Assembly: GCF_000758625.1 (NCBI RefSeq) | Contig: NZ_CP009283.1 | Span: forward strand, 1,003,501-1,067,500 | DNA from: Paenibacillus sp. FSL R7-0273 | Lineage (GTDB): Bacteria; Bacillota; Bacilli; Paenibacillales; Paenibacillaceae | Reading direction: 5' to 3' | DNA: 64,000 nt | Position numbers and translations under genes: made by a program | Notes under the pieces: model-generated | The model's input: only the letters and a program-made list of their open reading frames with translations | Databases searched by the model: none | Told to the model about the DNA's origin: nothing | Shown here: one piece after another, positions 61,730 to 64,000 of the stretch | Layout: every line of letters starts with the position of its first letter | Numbering within the stretch: the stretch's first letter is position 1

Positions 61730-64000
61730 ATGAAATCTTTATCCGTCTTTTTTAAGGATCTGGGCGCGGCGCTGAAGAATCCCAAGGTGCTGATTCCCAT
61801 GTTCGTTGTCCTGTTCATTCCCGTACTCTACAGCGGTTTGTTCCTCAAGGCCTTCTGGGACCCGTACGGTAAAATGAACGAGCTGCCTGTTGCCGTTGTT
61901 AATGAGGATAATGGAGCAGAATACGAGGGCTCCCGGCTTACCGCCGGCAGTGATCTGGTAGAGGAGCTCAAAAAAACCGACGGGTTCAAGTGGGATTTTG
62001 TAACCCGTGCCGAGGCTGAGGCCGGGCTGGACGATGATACGTATTACATGGCGATTATTGTTCCTGAGGATTTCTCCGCCAGCGCGACGACGCTGCTGGA
62101 GGCAGACCCGCAGCCGGCCAAAATCATTTACGAGCCGAATGAAGGCTATAACTTCCTGGCCGGCCAGATCGGCGGAACCGCTGTTAAGGATATCAAGACC
62201 AAGGTATCTGCCAAAATTACAGAAGCGTACACGACTTCTGTGTTCGACAAGATTACAGAAATTGCTGACGGCCTCGGGGATGCCGGAGACGGGGCGACCC
62301 AAATCGCCGACGGTGCAGCCAAGCTGGATGACGGTGCGCTCAAGCTCAAGGATAATCTGCTTGTACTGACTGAGGGTACCGGCAAGCTGGTAGAGGGAGT
62401 AGCACCGCTGACTGAAGGCGTAACAGCCCTTAATAACGGAGCAGCGGCGCTGGAGAGCGGCAGCAGCACCCTGGCAGGCGGACTTGAGCAATTGTCCGCC
62501 GCACATAAAAAGCTGCAGGCCGGCGTATCGCAGACAGCGGACGGCAGCAAGCAGCTCAGCGCAGGCCTGAAGCAGTCCGAGGCCGGAGCCAAGGCTCTTC
62601 AGACCGGCACGCAGTCGGCAGTCGACGGAACAGCGAAGCTGCAGGCCGGCACGCAGTCCGTAGTGGACGGCAGCGCCAAGCTGGCAGCCGGACTGACGGA
62701 CGCAAGTGAAGGCAGTGCGAAGCTGGAAGCCGGTCTTCAGGCTTCCAAGGAAGGCAGCGCTAAGGTAAGCGCCGCTGCCAAGGCGGTGTCCGACGGCCTG
62801 CAGCAGCTGGCCAAGTCGAACCCGCAGCTTGCTGCAAGCGCAGATGTGCAGAAGCTGCTGGCCGCAAGCGCCGCTGTAGCCGAAGGCACAGCGCAGCTCG
62901 ATCAGAGCCAGCAGCAGCTGCTGGCTGGCGCAACGTCGCTGCACAGCGGCCACGGGCAGCTGGTGCAGGGCGCGAACCAGCTGCAGGCGGGAACGCAGCA
63001 GCTGGACGCGGGGGTTACGCAGCTGCATGAAGGTGCGCAGCAGCTGAATGCAGGCAGCACGCAGCTGCTGGCCGGGCAGCAGCAGCTCCTGGCCGGCGCA
63101 GCGAAGCTGGAGACCGGCGGCGGCACGCTGTCCGCCGGGATGCAGCAGTTCGGCGCGAAGCTGGACGAAGCGGCCGCAGGCGGTGCGAAGCTGGCTGACG
63201 GCGGCAAGGCGCTGGAGGCGGGCACCTCTAAGCTGCTGGCAGGCGCAGGCCAGCTCAGCAGCGGGCTTAGCTCAGTGGCCGACGGCTCGAAGCAGCTTAG
63301 CGATGGTGCGGGCCAGCTGAAGGACGGCCTCGATGAGCTGAAGACCGGCTCCGGCGAGCTGGCCTCCAAGCTTGGGGATGCCGCTACGCAGACCAGCACC
63401 GTGAACAAGAGCGATGCGCTGGTAGCCATGTTCGCACAGCCGGTGCAGATTGAAGAAGTAAAGGTCAGCGCAGTGCCGAACTACGGCACAGGATTCGCCC
63501 CTTACTTCCTGTCACTCGGACTATTCGTAGGCGCGCTGATCTGTACGCTGGTCATTCCGATGAGCAGCTCCGAGGTTCCCGGCGCAAGCCGGTTCAACCG
63601 GTTCATCAGCCGCACGCTGACCTTCTCGATGATGAGTGTGCTCCAGTCGCTGATGGCGGCGATGATAGTACTCTACGGGCTGGGCCTTGAAGTGCAGAAT
63701 GTAGCCTTGTTCTATGCATTTACCTTTATTACGAGCATCTCGTTTATGTGGATGATTCAGGCGATTGTAACCTGGCTGGATCAGCCTGGGCGGTTTGTAG
63801 TCATTGTGATCCTGATCTTCCAGCTGACTACAAGTGCAGGAACCTTCCCGCTGGAGCTGATTCCGGGCTGGATGAAGTTCTTCAATCCGCTGCTTCCGAT
63901 GACCTACAGCGTCCGCGGATTTAAGGCAGCCATCTCCACAGGCAATTACGGTATGATGTGGAGTGATGCGGGAGTCCTGGCCATTTATGGAATTGTATTC
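61730..64000 (+). CDS. YhgE/Pip-family membrane protein (3' end outside window)
   Basis: 757 codons are seen with no stop before the window ends. An N-terminal membrane segment (about 20-42, VLIPMFVVLFIPVLYSG) is followed by the Pip domain with LPVAVVNEDNGAEYEG. A very long extracytoplasmic coiled region (about 170-560) is made of repeats such as AGTQQLDAGVTQLHEGAQQL. A C-terminal ABC-2-permease-like block follows with at least four segments (from about residue 580). Related proteins act as phage-infection receptors or as part of type VII-linked export. AAGGAG precedes ATG 61730. Confidence 0.9.
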   Translation, partial: MKSLSVFFKDLGAALKNPKVLIPMFVVLFIPVLYSGLFLKAFWDPYGKMNELPVAVVNEDNGAEYEGSRLTAGSDLVEELKKTDGFKWDFVTRAEAEAGLDDDTYYMAIIVPEDFSASATTLLEADPQPAKIIYEPNEGYNFLAGQIGGTAVKDIKTKVSAKITEAYTTSVFDKITEIADGLGDAGDGATQIADGAAKLDDGALKLKDNLLVLTEGTGKLVEGVAPLTEGVTALNNGAAALESGSSTLAGGLEQLSAAHKKLQAGVSQTADGSKQLSAGLKQSEAGAKALQTGTQSAVDGTAKLQAGTQSVVDGSAKLAAGLTDASEGSAKLEAGLQASKEGSAKVSAAAKAVSDGLQQLAKSNPQLAASADVQKLLAASAAVAEGTAQLDQSQQQLLAGATSLHSGHGQLVQGANQLQAGTQQLDAGVTQLHEGAQQLNAGSTQLLAGQQQLLAGAAKLETGGGTLSAGMQQFGAKLDEAAAGGAKLADGGKALEAGTSKLLAGAGQLSSGLSSVADGSKQLSDGAGQLKDGLDELKTGSGELASKLGDAATQTSTVNKSDALVAMFAQPVQIEEVKVSAVPNYGTGFAPYFLSLGLFVGALICTLVIPMSSSEVPGASRFNRFISRTLTFSMMSVLQSLMAAMIVLYGLGLEVQNVALFYAFTFITSISFMWMIQAIVTWLDQPGRFVVIVILIFQLTTSAGTFPLELIPGWMKFFNPLLPMTYSVRGFKAAISTGNYGMMWSDAGVLAIYGIVF

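Noticed and set aside
61739..63028. 429-codon minus-strand frame
   Set aside because: It is antisense to the repeat-rich YhgE/Pip gene, where GC-rich codon bias opens a shadow frame; composition (Leu/Cys/Arg/Gln) is not protein-like.

Overview
The window looks like chromosome from a Paenibacillus-type spore-forming Firmicute. The evidence is mid-range GC with purine-rich Shine-Dalgarno sites (GGAGG), many GTG/TTG starts, orphan sporulation-type histidine kinases, a SleB-like cell wall hydrolase, a leucine dehydrogenase, a PdaB-like deacetylase, and a Wzx/Wzy exopolysaccharide (EPS) locus with GH26 and PA14 enzymes. No rRNA, tRNA, CRISPR array, transposase or prophage was seen.

Layout. 1-7.6 kb: the end of an Rrf2 regulator, a nitroreductase with a candidate operator pair, a gap packed with three different tandem-repeat arrays, a pirin, leucine dehydrogenase, a lipoprotein cyclophilin, an MFS exporter and two small acidic proteins. 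7.8-13.5 kb: two tandem, near-identical-architecture 7TM sensor kinases with no response regulator, convergent with a two-gene minus-strand unit. That unit encodes a class I isoprenoid-synthase-fold enzyme followed by a short NHLP-leader RiPP precursor ending in Trp. This is the best candidate for an undescribed system: a possible prenylated-peptide signal reminiscent of, but not orthologous to, ComQ/ComX, with kinases as possible receptors. 13.5-19.4 kb: GH20 hexosaminidase with a divergent AraC regulator, a small Cys-rich protein, and a NarL-type kinase/regulator pair bracketed by two 46-nt perfect hairpins.

19.7-36.6 kb: a long EPS locus. It holds a chain-length regulator/tyrosine-kinase pair, GalU, an initiating sugar transferase, six further glycosyltransferases, two Wzy-like polymerases, a Wzx flippase, UDP-glucose dehydrogenase and a bifunctional ManC. 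The precursors implied are UDP-glucose, UDP-glucuronate and GDP-mannose. Two 118-nt copies of a structured element with compensatory base changes sit in the two large internal gaps. 36.7-44.2 kb: three secreted carbohydrate-active enzymes (two GH26 with PA14 modules and one multidomain glycosidase-like protein). The first follows a c-di-GMP-I riboswitch whose P1 stem contains the ribosome binding site, so EPS breakdown is probably tied to c-di-GMP.

44.4-64 kb: Dps with a PerR/Fur-like box, AIM24, an M50-like protease, a WYL regulator, ModAB without ModC plus a PBP-domain regulator, a polysaccharide deacetylase, a dGTPase-type HD hydrolase, a chemoreceptor, a D-2-hydroxyacid dehydrogenase, ThpR, a SleB-like hydrolase, a diacylglycerol glucosyltransferase-like enzyme, and a TetR regulator with a YhgE/Pip protein (cut by the window end) that share a 24-bp dyad operator.

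All family calls come from reading motifs in the translated sequence; no database search was run.
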